Notes: generated by a model from the sequence alone, not told the origin. 42,277 bases of DNA from JAJFUG01 sp964386505 (GCA_964386505.1 CAYLSM010000009.1:1-42277); one strand, 5' to 3'. Positions 7,736 through 15,554 are shown, counted from the stretch's first letter. Numbers and translations are program-made.

Positions 7736-9178
7736 TCAGCTTTCCTTTTCCAGGGCCCGGGCGGCCAGGATCGCAGCCCCGCGAAGCACCGCGGCCTCGA
7801 TAGGGGTGAGAGAGGAACGGTTGAATGCCGCCCGGCGGTGGAAACCGAGCGAGCTGATATCGTAGCCGCCCGAGGTGACCACCCGGTACAGTGGCCGTCC
7901 CACCGCAGCCGCCACCTCCTGTGAGGCATCGTGCAGCCAGCGCCGGTAGGCGGCCAGCACCGCGCAGAGCATGTCCTCGCGCGTGGTGTCTGCGGTCAGG
8001 CCGGTAAACGAGGCCCGCCGCGGCGACAAGTCGTGCCGCGAGCCGAACAGGAACGGGGCGAACTCCACCACCTCGCCCGGCTCCTCGGCCACCATCTGGT
8101 CCTCCACCAGCCGCTCCACCTCAACATCCAACCGCAATACCCAGTCCCAGAACCGTCCCGGCGACATATCGCGGCAGAAACGGTCGTAGAACCAGATCAG
8201 GGTCTGCCCGCCGATGGGGCTTATCTTGGCCACGGCCCAGCGCCCGGCCGCCATGTGCGGACGCAACAGGAAACCGCCGCCCGGCGTGGGGAAAGTTGTG
8301 CAGCTGGCGGCCACGATCTCGGTGGTGCCGCTCATGTTGAGCGCCGAGTCGGGCAGCAGTTCCTCGGCCGCGGTCAGGGCGGTGGGCACATCCGCGCCGC
8401 CGGTCACGACCGGAATGCCCTCGCCCAGGCCGGTCCTGGCTGCCGCCTCGACGGTGATGCGCCCGGCGAACGAATCGGAGGGGCGCACCTCGGGCAACTG
8501 CTCGCGCCGGACCCCGAACTGCTCCAGCCAGCTTTCATCCAGCCAGCCGCCAGCGTTGGGCACATCGTACAGGCCGGTGTAGGAGGCCTGGGTCGGGTCG
8601 GTCACCAGGTTGCCGGTCAGGCTGTAGAGAATCAGGGCGTGCAGGTGGACCCAGTGGGCGGCCTCGGATGCCACGCGGGGACGGTTGGCGGCCAGCCACT
8701 GCAGGGCGGTGAGCGAGATTCCGCCCGGGGCAGGAAGGTTGCCGGTGACGGCCAGCCAGCGCTCCCGGCCGATCTTCTCGGCCAGTTCCTTGGCCTGCAC
8801 CTGACTGCCGCGGAACAGATGGGTCAGGGCCGAATACAGCGGCCGCATGTGGCTGTCCAGGGCCACCAGGGCCGGGCAGCAGGCGGTCACGCACAGGCAC
8901 TCGATCCGCACGCCCTCGCCGGATAGTTCCTCCACGATCCGCTTGATAAGCTCGTGCACGCGGGTGAGATAGGAATCCACATCCAGGTTGCTGCGGTCGA
9001 AATTGGTGACAATGCCCTCCTGCTCCTCCTCCGGGGTCCGCGACTTGTCGACCCACAGGCGCAGGGGCGCCTTGATCGGCGTGGCCGCACCGGATTCGGT
9101 GAGCTGGCTTTTGTCCTGAATTTCGAACAGGCCGGCCTTGATCCGGGTGGTTCCGCAATCCAGAGTCAGTATGTCCAT
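7736..9178 (-). CDS. FGGY-family carbohydrate kinase
   Basis: A 480-residue ATP-dependent sugar kinase. The N-terminal phosphate-1 motif is LDCGTTRIKAGLFE (residues 5-18). The second-domain motif VVTGGADVPTALTAAEE near residue 257 carries the conserved catalytic-base Asp of FGGY kinases, followed by LNMSGTTEIVA. Sub-family features (GGISLTALQWLAANRP, GWLDESWLEQFGV) resemble xylulokinase/gluconokinase relatives, but the sugar cannot be fixed from sequence alone. The frame is open further upstream, yet the ATG in MDILTLDCGTT fits the family. The gene converges on the amidase-like gene with a 9-base gap. The decayed MscS fragment lies directly upstream. Confidence 0.88.
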   Translation of the reverse strand: MDILTLDCGTTRIKAGLFEIQDKSQLTESGAATPIKAPLRLWVDKSRTPEEEQEGIVTNFDRSNLDVDSYLTRVHELIKRIVEELSGEGVRIECLCVTACCPALVALDSHMRPLYSALTHLFRGSQVQAKELAEKIGRERWLAVTGNLPAPGGISLTALQWLAANRPRVASEAAHWVHLHALILYSLTGNLVTDPTQASYTGLYDVPNAGGWLDESWLEQFGVRREQLPEVRPSDSFAGRITVEAAARTGLGEGIPVVTGGADVPTALTAAEELLPDSALNMSGTTEIVAASCTTFPTPGGGFLLRPHMAAGRWAVAKISPIGGQTLIWFYDRFCRDMSPGRFWDWVLRLDVEVERLVEDQMVAEEPGEVVEFAPFLFGSRHDLSPRRASFTGLTADTTREDMLCAVLAAYRRWLHDASQEVAAAVGRPLYRVVTSGGYDISSLGFHRRAAFNRSSLTPIEAAVLRGAAILAARALEKES

Positions 9179-9197
9179 AATCCGCTTCCGCAAAGTG

Positions 9198-9445
9198 TCA
9201 GGCCGGCCTTGACTGGTCATCCTCCGGCAGGGCCGACTGGTCCAAACGATCCACGAGTGATACCGGGTTGCCGAAATATACTGTCCGGCTTGGAAAAGCG
9301 AAATGTAATCCCAAGGCGGACACCTGCTCAATTATAGCGAAATTGATCCGCTCGCGCACGCTGGTGCAGTTTTCGATGATCTCGCTGGTGGATTATCCTG
9401 TCAGTGATGATCATCACGGTCACTGTCCAGTTGCGGTTAACGATT
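9198..9445 (-). pseudogene. Remnant of an MscS-family mechanosensitive channel
   Basis: Reading the minus strand with TGA at 9198-9200, the peptide contains VRERINFAIIEQV, then ALGLHFAFPSRTVYFGNP. This is the hallmark C-terminal cytoplasmic segment of MscS-like channels (RE.IN.AI...G..FAFPS.T.Y). Upstream this frame is stopped by TAA at about 9395. Another frame immediately before it encodes EIVNRNWTVTV, which resembles the start of the MscS beta domain (N..R..WTVT). The two pieces are out of frame and the sequence between them in intact channels is missing. The membrane part is absent: the esterase gene ends at 9446. I interpret this as an internally deleted and truncated relic wedged between the kinase and esterase genes. 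Confidence 0.65.
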
Positions 9446-10801
9446 TCATTTCACCTGTCCGGCAGCGGACAGGTGGCGGACCAGCCAGTCATGCTCGAAA
9501 TCCGAGTGGCTGCCTTGCACTTCCAGGTGGTCCAGATAGGGGTAGAGGCGGATCGTCTTGTCTTTGGAGGCCAGGCGCAGGAACATCCCGTAGATCGAGG
9601 GCGCCGGGCAGGTGCGGTCGAACAGGCCGGCCGAGACCAGCACCGGCGCGGTGATCCGTCCCGCCACGTTCAGCACATCCACATAGGCCAGGGTGTGCAT
9701 CACCGCCTCCCGGCGCTCGCGGTGCTGACGGATGTAATCGACCACCTCGCGGTAGGGTGAGCCGGTCATGGTCATGGAGAGCGGGAAATCGGTCAGGAAC
9801 GGCACTCCCGCCGAGACCAGGCACACACGTCTGTCCAGCCCGGCGGTGAGCAGAGACAGCCCTCCCCCCTGGCTTCCCCCGCGCACCCCCAGGCGCTTCA
9901 TGTCCACCTCCGGGCGTGAGGCCAGAAGGTCGAGCCCGCGCAGACAATGGCAGATGATCTCGCGGTAGATGTAGGTCTCAGGTGAGTCTATCCCGATTGT
10001 CATGTAGCGGCTGTTGTCGGGCGGATAGTCTTTCCGGTCCACCTCATAGCCGCGCACCTGGATCGCCAGACTGGCCCAGCCCTCGGCGGCCAGTTCGGAC
10101 TGGGGCGATATATGCCCGCCGCTGTATCCGGGCAGGATCAGGAAAGCCGGGAACGGCCCTTTGCCACGGGCGGGAAGGGTCAGCCAGCCGTGCACTCTAA
10201 CCCCGTGCAGGCTGAGGTAACTGACCCGGAAGACCTGCGCGTCGGCGCTGCAGAGCGAGTCCTCTTTCCGGACTTCCGCCTCGAGCGGAATGGCGCTCAG
10301 GCTGTCGCGGGTGGCGTCCCAGAAAGCGTCGAAATCGGCTGGCGGGTAGGGCGGCGTGTCGATGGCGTCCACATCCAGGCCGAACGTGAACTCGGTCCCG
10401 CCCAGCTCCCGTCCGTGGTCGAACGCCAGCACCCGCACATCATAGAACCCCGGGCAGCCTCGCAGGCTGTCGGCCGCAAGACTCAGCTCGCGGCTTTCGC
10501 CTGCGGGGATATCCAGACGGACTGTAAAATCCTGCCGACCACGCCCCTGGAAATCGGTGATCCCGGCATAGAGTAAAGCCCCCGCGAGGGGGCGGTCCAG
10601 TTCGTTCCGGACATTGAGACGCAGGGTTACACCCGCGGCGCTGGATTTGAGCAAGTGCATCGAGTCGACAATCACGGGGCTGATACTGACCCCGGGCGGG
10701 CCCTCGTAGGCCACGGTGCCACGATCCCAGGCCGGGACGGGACCGGGACTGACACAGGCTGCAAGCAGCAGGAGGCAAAGCAGACGGAATTTGTTTTTCA
10801 T
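9446..10801 (-). CDS. Acetyl-xylan-esterase-like alpha/beta hydrolase lipoprotein
   Basis: A 451-residue protein whose leader ends in a lipobox (LCLLLLAAC), so it is probably lipid-anchored. Residues about 30-150 form a beta-rich N-terminal domain. The rest is an alpha/beta hydrolase of the acetyl xylan esterase/cephalosporin deacetylase (AXE1) type. The nucleophile elbow is GGSQGGG (Ser near residue 310), the acid is in GLFDRTCP, and His candidates lie in YLDHLEVQGSH. The typical family entry TPPYPPADFDAFW is also present. Expected chemistry is deacetylation of acetylated xylan or related oligosaccharides. I chose the ATG giving MKNKFRLLC as start. The ribosome site is weak (TGGAAA). Confidence 0.85.
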   Translation of the reverse strand: MKNKFRLLCLLLLAACVSPGPVPAWDRGTVAYEGPPGVSISPVIVDSMHLLKSSAAGVTLRLNVRNELDRPLAGALLYAGITDFQGRGRQDFTVRLDIPAGESRELSLAADSLRGCPGFYDVRVLAFDHGRELGGTEFTFGLDVDAIDTPPYPPADFDAFWDATRDSLSAIPLEAEVRKEDSLCSADAQVFRVSYLSLHGVRVHGWLTLPARGKGPFPAFLILPGYSGGHISPQSELAAEGWASLAIQVRGYEVDRKDYPPDNSRYMTIGIDSPETYIYREIICHCLRGLDLLASRPEVDMKRLGVRGGSQGGGLSLLTAGLDRRVCLVSAGVPFLTDFPLSMTMTGSPYREVVDYIRQHRERREAVMHTLAYVDVLNVAGRITAPVLVSAGLFDRTCPAPSIYGMFLRLASKDKTIRLYPYLDHLEVQGSHSDFEHDWLVRHLSAAGQVK

Positions 10802-11317
10802 CGTTTTCCAGGTTAAATGAAGGTTCGTCTCCCGCGCCGGACAGGGGCGGGAAAGATTCTGAATAGTAACCCATGCAGCCGGTGGGGTCAATACGGTTGT
10901 ACCCGTTTTTTCACCGGTCCCGGCAGGTTGTTTCCAGCCTCCGCGACAGGAGTGCGGCAGGGTAGTTAAACTCTGAAGAAAAGCCAAAATATGGTAAAAA
11001 TTTTGAGTATCTTTTCGCTTGAATTGACGTTTAAAAACCTGTACATTGAAACAGTCTCCTCAAAATAAAGGCTATAACCCGACCTGTGCAGGTTGTGGCA
11101 CGCCCGATAGATTGAATCAAGCCCGATTGACGTAATTCCAGACAATTAATGCTATGACGACAGCGAGGGCAACGTTGCGCTCCGGTCAGGATTGACCGCA
11201 AGGCCGGCCGAACGTTCCAAAAGGGTTTCCGGGCGAAATCGCTTGCCTTGTCCATGAATAACGAATCCACGCAATGTGGCAGATTCGGTCCCCACGCAAC
11301 CGCAGGGTGGAACGAAA
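10802..11317. other. Long divergent intergenic region
   Basis: About 515 bases between the esterase gene (minus) and the ArsR-type gene (plus). No supported gene was found. Two sigma-70-like pairs face the plus-strand gene: TTGAAT-17-TACATT at 11019-11047 and TTGACG-17-TGCTAT at 11127-11155. An alternative GTG start for the ArsR gene at 11276 lies here but lacks a good ribosome site. Confidence 0.4.
11019..11047 (+). promoter_or_regulatory. Possible promoter of the arsR-cytochrome unit
   Basis: TTGAAT (4 of 6), 17-base spacer, TACATT (4 of 6). A second weaker pair (TTGACG, 17 bases, TGCTAT) lies at 11127-11155. Either would drive the regulator and the secreted cytochrome behind it. The choice cannot be made from sequence. 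Confidence 0.3.
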
Positions 11318-11680
11318 ATGAAAAACAAAGCTTTGTGCGCCGATGACATTTTTGCCCTGCAGTCAGAATTCTGCTCGATCTTCCAGAACGCCAAGCGCCT
11401 GAAAATCCTCTGGTGCCTGAGCGGGGGCGAGATGACAGTGACCCGGATCGCCGAGGAGGCCGGAATCTCTCTTTCCAACGCCTCCCAACACCTCCGGATC
11501 ATGAAAGACCGCCGGATTGTCACCTCGCGCAAGGACGGCCAGCGTATTTTCTACCACATCACCAACGACAAGTTCATCCAGGGGCCGCTCCTGGTGCGCC
11601 AGGGCGTGACCGAGGAGTACGGTCTGGACCCCGAGGAAGTCAAGCTCGCTCTTTCCCGTACGGCTGAACTGAAGGCCTGA
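11318..11680 (+). CDS. ArsR-family winged-helix regulator
   Basis: A 120-residue winged-helix repressor. The core is AKRLKILWCLSGGEMTVTRI, then AEEAGISLSNASQHLRIMKD as recognition helices, then a wing (RIVTSRKDGQRIFYHI). The metal-sensing ELCVCDL motif of ArsR/SmtB helix 3 is replaced by EMTVTRI, so it is probably not a classical thiolate metal sensor. Three other Cys (in KALCADD, EFCSIF and LWCLS) could permit redox sensing, which is inference. I preferred the ATG at 11318 to a GTG 42 bases upstream. The secreted nine-haem cytochrome follows on the same strand, so it probably controls or is co-expressed with it. Confidence 0.85.
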   Translation: MKNKALCADDIFALQSEFCSIFQNAKRLKILWCLSGGEMTVTRIAEEAGISLSNASQHLRIMKDRRIVTSRKDGQRIFYHITNDKFIQGPLLVRQGVTEEYGLDPEEVKLALSRTAELKA

Positions 11681-11842
11681 AACCAGGATCAATCCTAAAG
11701 GAGGTCTATGCGCCTTGACTCCGTTCAGAATAGACAGCTCCGGTTTCGCCCGGACTGTCGAGCGCCCGGCGCTGTAACCGCTCCTGCCTGTCTGCGGCTG
11801 CCCGGACCGAGTGTCAACCTTCAACCCACCCGGAGCACTTTT

Positions 11843-14173
11843 ATGCGGAAAATCGCAGGGTACATTCTCAAAGCGGGTGCTCTGTCACTGCTCATCGCAT
11901 ATCCGCTGTTCGCGGATGCCGTGATCGACCTGGTGGGCTATTCGCCCCAGCTGATTACGGAAATGCATCTGACGACACAGCGTAATACACCCCTGGCGGT
12001 AACCGGGGTCGGCCAACCGGTCTATCTGAACAGCGTGAACGCGGGCACCACCTATGCCTGGTCGATCACGACCAAACCGAGCGGCTCGCAGGCTGCGTTG
12101 AGCGGGACCTCCACCCGCGAGGTCCATTTCATTCCTGACATTGTCGGCTCCTACGTGGTCAGCCTGACCGTGACCGATACTATCACCACCACAGCCGAGA
12201 TGACGATTACCGGGGCCAACTACGTGGGCATCGGCAATATCGGCGGCGCCTCGCCCTCGTTCTCCAAGGGCCAGTGCGCGGGCTGCCACGCCGATGTCGC
12301 CGCCTCGTGGGGCCAGACAAATCACGCCACCACGCTGCAGCGGGGGATAAGCGGCACCCTGAGCAGCCATTTCGGCCAGAACTGTGTACAGTGCCATTCG
12401 ACCGGCTATGATACACTGGCGGTCAACGGCGGTTTCGATGACCTGGCCAAGACCGCCGGCTGGACTTTCCCCGCCACGATGAGCAGCGCACAGTGGGACA
12501 CCCTGGTCACTCAGCATCCCGACCTGGCCCAGCTTGCCAACGTGCAGTGCGAAAGCTGCCACGGCCCGGGCAGCCTGCACAAGGGCAACACGTCCGCCAT
12601 CGATGTCAGCTACGATGCCGGAGTCTGCAACTTCTGCCACGACAGCAAGCCGTATTACCCCATTCCGACCCAGTGGCGTCATTCCAAGCACGGCACAGCT
12701 TTCACACCCACGGAGGCGTTCAACCGCTCCGGCAACACCTGCGTGCCTTGCCATACGGCCGAGGGTTTCTTCGAGGTGAATTTCGCCAGCGCTCACACGG
12801 CGGCCTCGCCTTACAAGAACGGGAACGGACAGACCTGCCAGGTCTGCCACGACCCGCACGAGAAAGGCACCGAGCACCAGCTCCGCCTGTCCGAGGATTA
12901 CCTGTCCCGTGATTCGCTGGGCGTGGCCAAGTACAAGAGCGACGGCACCGCGGCGCACGCCTGCGATGTCTGCCACCACCTGCGCCCGGGCAACGAGCTG
13001 GTCGGCGCGCGCATGCACGAATCTCACCAGAGCGACATGCTCAACGGCACGGTGGGCTACCGCTACGCCGGCAAGAAATACCCCGAGGGACTGCACGGCC
13101 GCTATGTCACGAACCGCTGTGTCGGCTGCCACATGGCCACGGCCAGCTCCGACAAGAGCGATTACGTGGGCGGACACACTTTCGCGGTGAAAGCCACGGT
13201 CACCGACTCGACCGGTGCGACACACGAGTACTACAACACTCAGGCCTGCACGGGCTGCCATGCCGACATGGGAGAGAATTTCGACTACCATGGCATCCAG
13301 ACCCGAGTGACCCAGCTCCTCGACCAGATCAAGGCCAAGCTGCCGCTTTCCAGCTCGGGCAGCCCGCTTTACAGCACGGCCGACTACACCTCCGGCAAGC
13401 TGACCGAGAAGCAGTACCGGGCGGCCTACAACTGGTACGTGGTGAACAACGACGGCAGCCGGGGCATCCACAACCCGTCCCTGGCTGTCTCCCTGCTCGA
13501 GGATGCGCTCGAGGACCTGGGCGGGCCGAGCACCAAGACCTGCGATTTTACCGGTGACGGCAAGAACAACATCAGCGACGTGATCTTCTTCCTGCTGCTG
13601 CGCCGGGCCGACCCCGAGGACTCCCGCCTGGACTATACCGGCGACGGGACCAAGGATATCGCCGACGCGGTGGCCCTGCTGACCGATATCCGCAACTCCA
13701 CCTGCCCGAACAAGACCACTCTGCTGGCCGCGGCCGGCGTCAGCGGTGTGGAGCCGATGGAGGGCCTGAGCGCCGAGGAAGTCCTCTATGTCGAGCAGAT
13801 GGCCGGGCAGTTCAACCTGACCGACGAGGAGAAGGCCGACCTGGCCCTGGCACTGTACGGCAAGGGCGCCGGAGCCGCTCTGCCCAAGGTCTTCGCCCTG
13901 GCCCAGAACTCGCCCAACCCGTTCAACCCCTCCACCACGATCAGCTACAGCGTGCCAGAGGGACAGAACGGCGTGCAGGTGCGTCTGGATGTCTACGACC
14001 TGCGCGGCCAGCGCGTGCGCAGCCTGGTCAACGAGGCCAGGGACGCGGGTACGTACACCGTGTTCTGGAACGGCACGGATGAGCGAGGCGGCCGGGTCGC
14101 CAGCGGCGTGTATTTCTACCGTCTGCAGGCCGGCGGCTTCGTGCAGACCCGCAAGATGGTGATGCTGAAATAG
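11843..14173 (+). CDS. Secreted nine-haem cytochrome c with dockerin-like and FlgD/T9SS-type tail
   Basis: A 776-residue protein with signal peptide (KIAGYILKAGALSLLIAYPLFADA). The order is an Ig/PKD-like beta domain (residues about 45-130), nine CXXCH haem motifs (from CAGCH to the second CTGCH), a dockerin-like pair of Ca loops (DFTGDGKNNISD and DYTGDGTKDIAD), and a C-terminal FlgD-Ig/type IX-like sorting domain with NSPNPFNPST, VYDLRGQRV and ASGVYFYRL. This architecture predicts secretion and surface attachment, suiting terminal electron transfer outside the cell. An in-frame ATG 135 bases upstream has a stronger Shine-Dalgarno (AAAGGAGG) but would put 45 residues before the signal peptide. 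I prefer the internal start, without certainty. Confidence 0.85.
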   Translation: MRKIAGYILKAGALSLLIAYPLFADAVIDLVGYSPQLITEMHLTTQRNTPLAVTGVGQPVYLNSVNAGTTYAWSITTKPSGSQAALSGTSTREVHFIPDIVGSYVVSLTVTDTITTTAEMTITGANYVGIGNIGGASPSFSKGQCAGCHADVAASWGQTNHATTLQRGISGTLSSHFGQNCVQCHSTGYDTLAVNGGFDDLAKTAGWTFPATMSSAQWDTLVTQHPDLAQLANVQCESCHGPGSLHKGNTSAIDVSYDAGVCNFCHDSKPYYPIPTQWRHSKHGTAFTPTEAFNRSGNTCVPCHTAEGFFEVNFASAHTAASPYKNGNGQTCQVCHDPHEKGTEHQLRLSEDYLSRDSLGVAKYKSDGTAAHACDVCHHLRPGNELVGARMHESHQSDMLNGTVGYRYAGKKYPEGLHGRYVTNRCVGCHMATASSDKSDYVGGHTFAVKATVTDSTGATHEYYNTQACTGCHADMGENFDYHGIQTRVTQLLDQIKAKLPLSSSGSPLYSTADYTSGKLTEKQYRAAYNWYVVNNDGSRGIHNPSLAVSLLEDALEDLGGPSTKTCDFTGDGKNNISDVIFFLLLRRADPEDSRLDYTGDGTKDIADAVALLTDIRNSTCPNKTTLLAAAGVSGVEPMEGLSAEEVLYVEQMAGQFNLTDEEKADLALALYGKGAGAALPKVFALAQNSPNPFNPSTTISYSVPEGQNGVQVRLDVYDLRGQRVRSLVNEARDAGTYTVFWNGTDERGGRVASGVYFYRLQAGGFVQTRKMVMLK

Positions 14174-14207
14174 TTTTGTTCCAACAGGTTATGGCAGTGC
14201 ACGGTTA

Positions 14208-14241
14208 CGGCCGCCCAGAACCATTCTGGGCGGCCGTTTTG
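14208..14241 (+). terminator. Rho-independent terminator after the secreted cytochrome
   Basis: A perfect 13-bp stem (arm CGGCCGCCCAGAA), a 3-base loop and a TTTTG-TTTTG tract. It separates the cytochrome gene from the tetR promoter. Confidence 0.9.
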
Positions 14242-14257
14242 TTTTGAGGGTATTCTC

Positions 14258-14286
14258 TTGACAGTTTTGCGGGAGGGCTTTATACT
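14258..14286 (+). promoter_or_regulatory. Strong sigma-70 promoter of the tetR operon
   Basis: Perfect TTGACA, exactly 17 bases, then TATACT (5 of 6). Its -10 end overlaps the palindromic operator, so repressor binding should block it directly. Confidence 0.8.
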
Positions 14287-14310
14287 TGATTAGTCAACTG
14301 ACTAATCAAG
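14285..14310. promoter_or_regulatory. TetR operator palindrome
   Basis: Two exact 12-base arms, CTTGATTAGTCA and TGACTAATCAAG, around a 2-base centre. It overlaps the -10 box and transcription start and ends in the ribosome site (AAGGAG) of the TetR gene. Size and position are typical of an autoregulatory TetR site. Confidence 0.75.
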
Positions 14311-14320
14311 GAGAGTCCGG

Positions 14321-14881
14321 ATGGAAGAGACCCGAAACAGGCTGATCCAGGGCGCACGCCGCTGGCTGATCGAGAACGGGCACCAGGAATTCTCGGTGCG
14401 CAAGGCGGCCCGCTGCGCCGGGATCAACCACGGTATGGTGCACCACCTGTTCGGCTCCAAGGAGAACCTGGTGCTGGCGGTCCTGGAGCAGGAACTCGGC
14501 AAGCATGTCGACAATATGGAAGACCGGCCGGGCGGGGTTGACACAATCATGAACGAGGAGGAGGCCGGGCAGCGGAAAAGGATGCTTACCGAGCACCTGG
14601 TAAACGATGATGACCACCTCGTGCTGTTGCGCGAGATGCTCAGCCTGGCCGAGGAGATGCCGGCCGTGAAGACAATGCTGGTGGAGCACCTGCGGCTGCG
14701 GCGGGAGCAGATTGCTGTCCGTATGGGCTCCCGCGACCCGGGAGCGGCCACTTTGTTATTGGCCGCGATAATGGGTCTGCATTTCCTGCGGGTCATCGAC
14801 CCGGAATTGCCGGTCGGGGCCGCGGTGGACAGCCTCTGGGCTTTGGGAAAAAGGTTCGTCGCGGAAGCGGCGGAGAAATGA
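14321..14881 (+). CDS. TetR/AcrR-family transcriptional regulator
   Basis: A 186-residue repressor. The N-terminal DNA-binding domain (residues about 5-50) carries EFSVRKAARCAGINHGMVHH then LFGSKENLVLAVLE, the standard TetR helix 2-4 signature with the FxSKExL motif. The C-terminal ligand domain is divergent, as usual. It heads a three-gene unit with a ferredoxin and a DUF4405 membrane protein, so it probably represses that unit through the adjacent palindrome. The ligand is unknown; given the redox neighbours, a quinone-like or lipophilic compound is a guess. The ribosome site AAGGAGAG overlaps the operator. Confidence 0.88.
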   Translation: MEETRNRLIQGARRWLIENGHQEFSVRKAARCAGINHGMVHHLFGSKENLVLAVLEQELGKHVDNMEDRPGGVDTIMNEEEAGQRKRMLTEHLVNDDDHLVLLREMLSLAEEMPAVKTMLVEHLRLRREQIAVRMGSRDPGAATLLLAAIMGLHFLRVIDPELPVGAAVDSLWALGKRFVAEAAEK

Positions 14882-14924
14882 GGGCGGCATGTTCTACAAC
14901 GTCATACTGAGAGGGAACGAAATA

Positions 14925-15158
14925 ATGCGGATGAGCAATCTCCACACCGATCACATCGCCCTGGACCGGGAGGCCTGCGAGGCCTGCGGTAAATGTGTCG
15001 AGGCCTGCCCGCAGGGAGTGCTGAAAGTCATTTCCCTGCTCGGCCTGCACAAGCACGCGCTGGTCCGTCGGGCCGGACTCTGCACCGGCTGTCTGAAATG
15101 CATGCGGGCCTGTCCTCACGGCGCGATTCTCACATTCCAGAGGAGGGCTGCCGGATGA
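14925..15158 (+). CDS. 2[4Fe-4S] ferredoxin
   Basis: A 77-residue iron-sulphur protein with two complete cluster motifs: CEACGKCVEACP and CTGCLKCMRACP. These predict two [4Fe-4S] clusters and low-potential electron transfer. The preceding H-I-A-L-D-R-E is the usual ferredoxin entry strand. I chose the ATG with GAGGGA eight bases upstream; an earlier ATG at 14889 would add 12 unconserved residues. Its stop overlaps the start of the DUF4405 membrane gene, implying tight co-translation and a likely soluble-membrane partnership. Confidence 0.85.
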   Translation: MRMSNLHTDHIALDREACEACGKCVEACPQGVLKVISLLGLHKHALVRRAGLCTGCLKCMRACPHGAILTFQRRAAG

Positions 15159-15499
15159 ACACCGCCCAAAGGAATCTCGACAAACGGGCTTTCAGCGCCC
15201 AGATGGCCGGGTTTTCCGCGCTGAGCCTTCCCTTTTCCGGCCTGGCTCTGCACCTGTTGCAGGACGCCCCTCTGGCCGGGGCCCGTCACGCCTGGATGGC
15301 CGTGCACACCGCACTGGGGATCGTGTTCGTGGCGTTCGGCGCATGGCATGTCTGGCTGAACCACCGCCCGCTGATTGCCGGGTTTCGGAAGGTGTTCGGC
15401 GGACGGATCAGGGTTACGCGCGAGGCCCGTCTGTCCCTTCTGATCCTGGCGGCCCTGGTGCTGTTAGCCGCCGGGCATGCCCAACTGCCGGTGCATTGA
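15155..15499 (+). CDS. DUF4405-like small membrane protein
   Basis: A 114-residue protein with about three membrane segments: FSALSLPFSGLALHLL, HTALGIVFVAFGAWHVW and LLILAALVLLAAGH. The His-rich stretch HAWMAVHTALGIVFVAF followed by GAWHVWLNH fits the DUF4405 pattern, distantly like cytochrome b561/FdnI membrane anchors, so haem b binding is possible but unproven. The start codon overlaps the ferredoxin stop (ATGA) and has AGGAGGG upstream. With the ferredoxin it may form a small membrane-bound electron-transfer pair under TetR control. The downstream hairpin at 15523 ends the unit. Confidence 0.7.
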   Translation: MNTAQRNLDKRAFSAQMAGFSALSLPFSGLALHLLQDAPLAGARHAWMAVHTALGIVFVAFGAWHVWLNHRPLIAGFRKVFGGRIRVTREARLSLLILAALVLLAAGHAQLPVH

Positions 15500-15522
15500 G
15501 CCGCAAGCGCACGTATAATACA

Positions 15523-15554
15523 AAGAGCCAGCCGCCCCACGGCGGCTGGCTCTT
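15523..15554. terminator. Shared hairpin terminator between convergent units
   Basis: A perfect 14-bp stem (arm AAGAGCCAGCCGCC) with a CCAC loop, between the DUF4405 stop (plus) and the stop of the nine-haem cytochrome gene (minus). T-rich sequence follows on both strands (CAATTTCCTT on plus, TGTATTATAC on minus), neither a long U tract. A bidirectional role is likely. Confidence 0.7.

Noticed and set aside
9404..9417. Perfect palindrome GTGATGATCATCAC as an operator
   Set aside because: It lies within the MscS relic rather than near a promoter, and short ATGATC-type palindromes arise easily by chance.
11096..11102. TGGCACG as a sigma-54 -24 box for the ArsR gene
   Set aside because: The -12 position reads ATAGA instead of TTGCA, so only half of the promoter is present.
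14889..14924. Earlier ATG for the ferredoxin
   Set aside because: It adds 12 residues without family resemblance; the ATG at 14925 has a well-spaced GAGGGA.
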